Origin: Porphyrobacter sp.
GTDB taxonomy: Bacteria; Pseudomonadota; Alphaproteobacteria; Sphingomonadales; Sphingomonadaceae
Assembly (NCBI GenBank): GCA_021732945.1
Contig: JAKFWB010000593.1
Span: 1 to 7,875, forward strand
Direction of reading: 5' to 3'
DNA length: 7,875 bases
Shown: positions 7,784 to 7,875 of the stretch, one piece after another
How the letters are laid out: each line of letters starts with the position of its first letter
How positions within the stretch are numbered: the stretch's first letter is position 1
Notes under the pieces: generated by a model
The model's database searches: none
The model's input: the letters and a program-made list of their open reading frames with translations, nothing else
Told to the model about the DNA's origin: nothing
Position numbers and translations under genes: made by a program

Positions 7784-7838
7784 CGCGAATCACCCTCATG
7801 TGATGAAATTACCTTAGCAGCATCACTATCACTGCGTG

Positions 7839-7853
7839 TGTTGTAATACAACA
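7839..7853. promoter_or_regulatory. Candidate operator: palindrome TGTTGTAATACAACA
   Basis: A perfect 7+1+7 palindrome 55 bases upstream of the ribbon-helix-helix gene start, within an AT-rich stretch where its promoter should lie. Self-regulation through such a site is common for RHH proteins. I could not define a good -35/-10 pair around it, and the window ends soon after. It could also serve a divergent gene beyond the right edge. Confidence 0.45.
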
Positions 7854-7875
7854 TCAAGTATTGTGCCACCTTTCC

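Noticed and set aside
7789..7804. ATCAC/GTGAT inverted repeat around the RHH gene ribosome site
   Set aside because: Five-base arms are expected by chance at this frequency, and nothing else supports a function.
7854..7868. Sigma-54-like promoter TGGCAC-N5-TTGA on the minus strand
   Set aside because: The invariant GC of the -12 element is GA here, so the match fails at an essential position.

Overview
The window looks like chromosomal DNA of a high-GC alphaproteobacterium, most likely from the Sphingomonadales (Erythrobacteraceae or Sphingomonadaceae). The reasons are a crtY-type lycopene cyclase, a ThiC of alphaproteobacterial length, strong G/C third-position bias, and intergenic repeats of a kind I associate with that order. 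The taxonomic call is an inference from reading, not from a search.

Layout. The first 223 bases hold the start of a minus-strand lycopene beta-cyclase (crtY), cut by the window edge. Divergent from it is an exported metal-dependent amidohydrolase (379-1656), followed by an unrecognised six-helix membrane protein (1771-2370). Facing these is a two-gene minus-strand ABC transporter operon: an ATPase (3814-4449) and an ABC-2 type permease (2429-3817) that overlap by four bases. A perfect 9+9 bp inverted repeat lies directly in front of the ATPase start codon, where a promoter and ribosome binding site would normally be. Divergent from the transporter is thiC (4675-6579), the pyrimidine synthase of thiamine biosynthesis, preceded by a clear TPP riboswitch.

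Downstream of thiC about 500 bases carry no gene. They hold two diverged copies of a composite repeat of roughly 145-168 bp, a long imperfect stem-loop of repeated CGCCAAG units between them, and smaller hairpins. After that the composition changes: the last ~800 bases are visibly poorer in GC (one 60-base line counts 26 G/C, against 37 in a comparable thiC line). This part carries a two-gene minus-strand unit that looks accessory or horizontally acquired.

The most unusual item is in that unit. The 180-residue protein at 7241-7783 has an N-terminal ribbon-helix-helix DNA-binding domain and ends exactly in DDLDDDIPF. That ending matches the C-terminal tip of bacterial single-stranded DNA-binding protein (SSB), the peptide through which SSB recruits genome-maintenance enzymes. 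A 51-residue single-helix membrane protein follows seven bases later with its own Shine-Dalgarno sequence. A 15-bp palindrome lies upstream of the pair as a candidate operator. The combination of RHH domain, SSB-like tail and small membrane partner is not a system I recognise.
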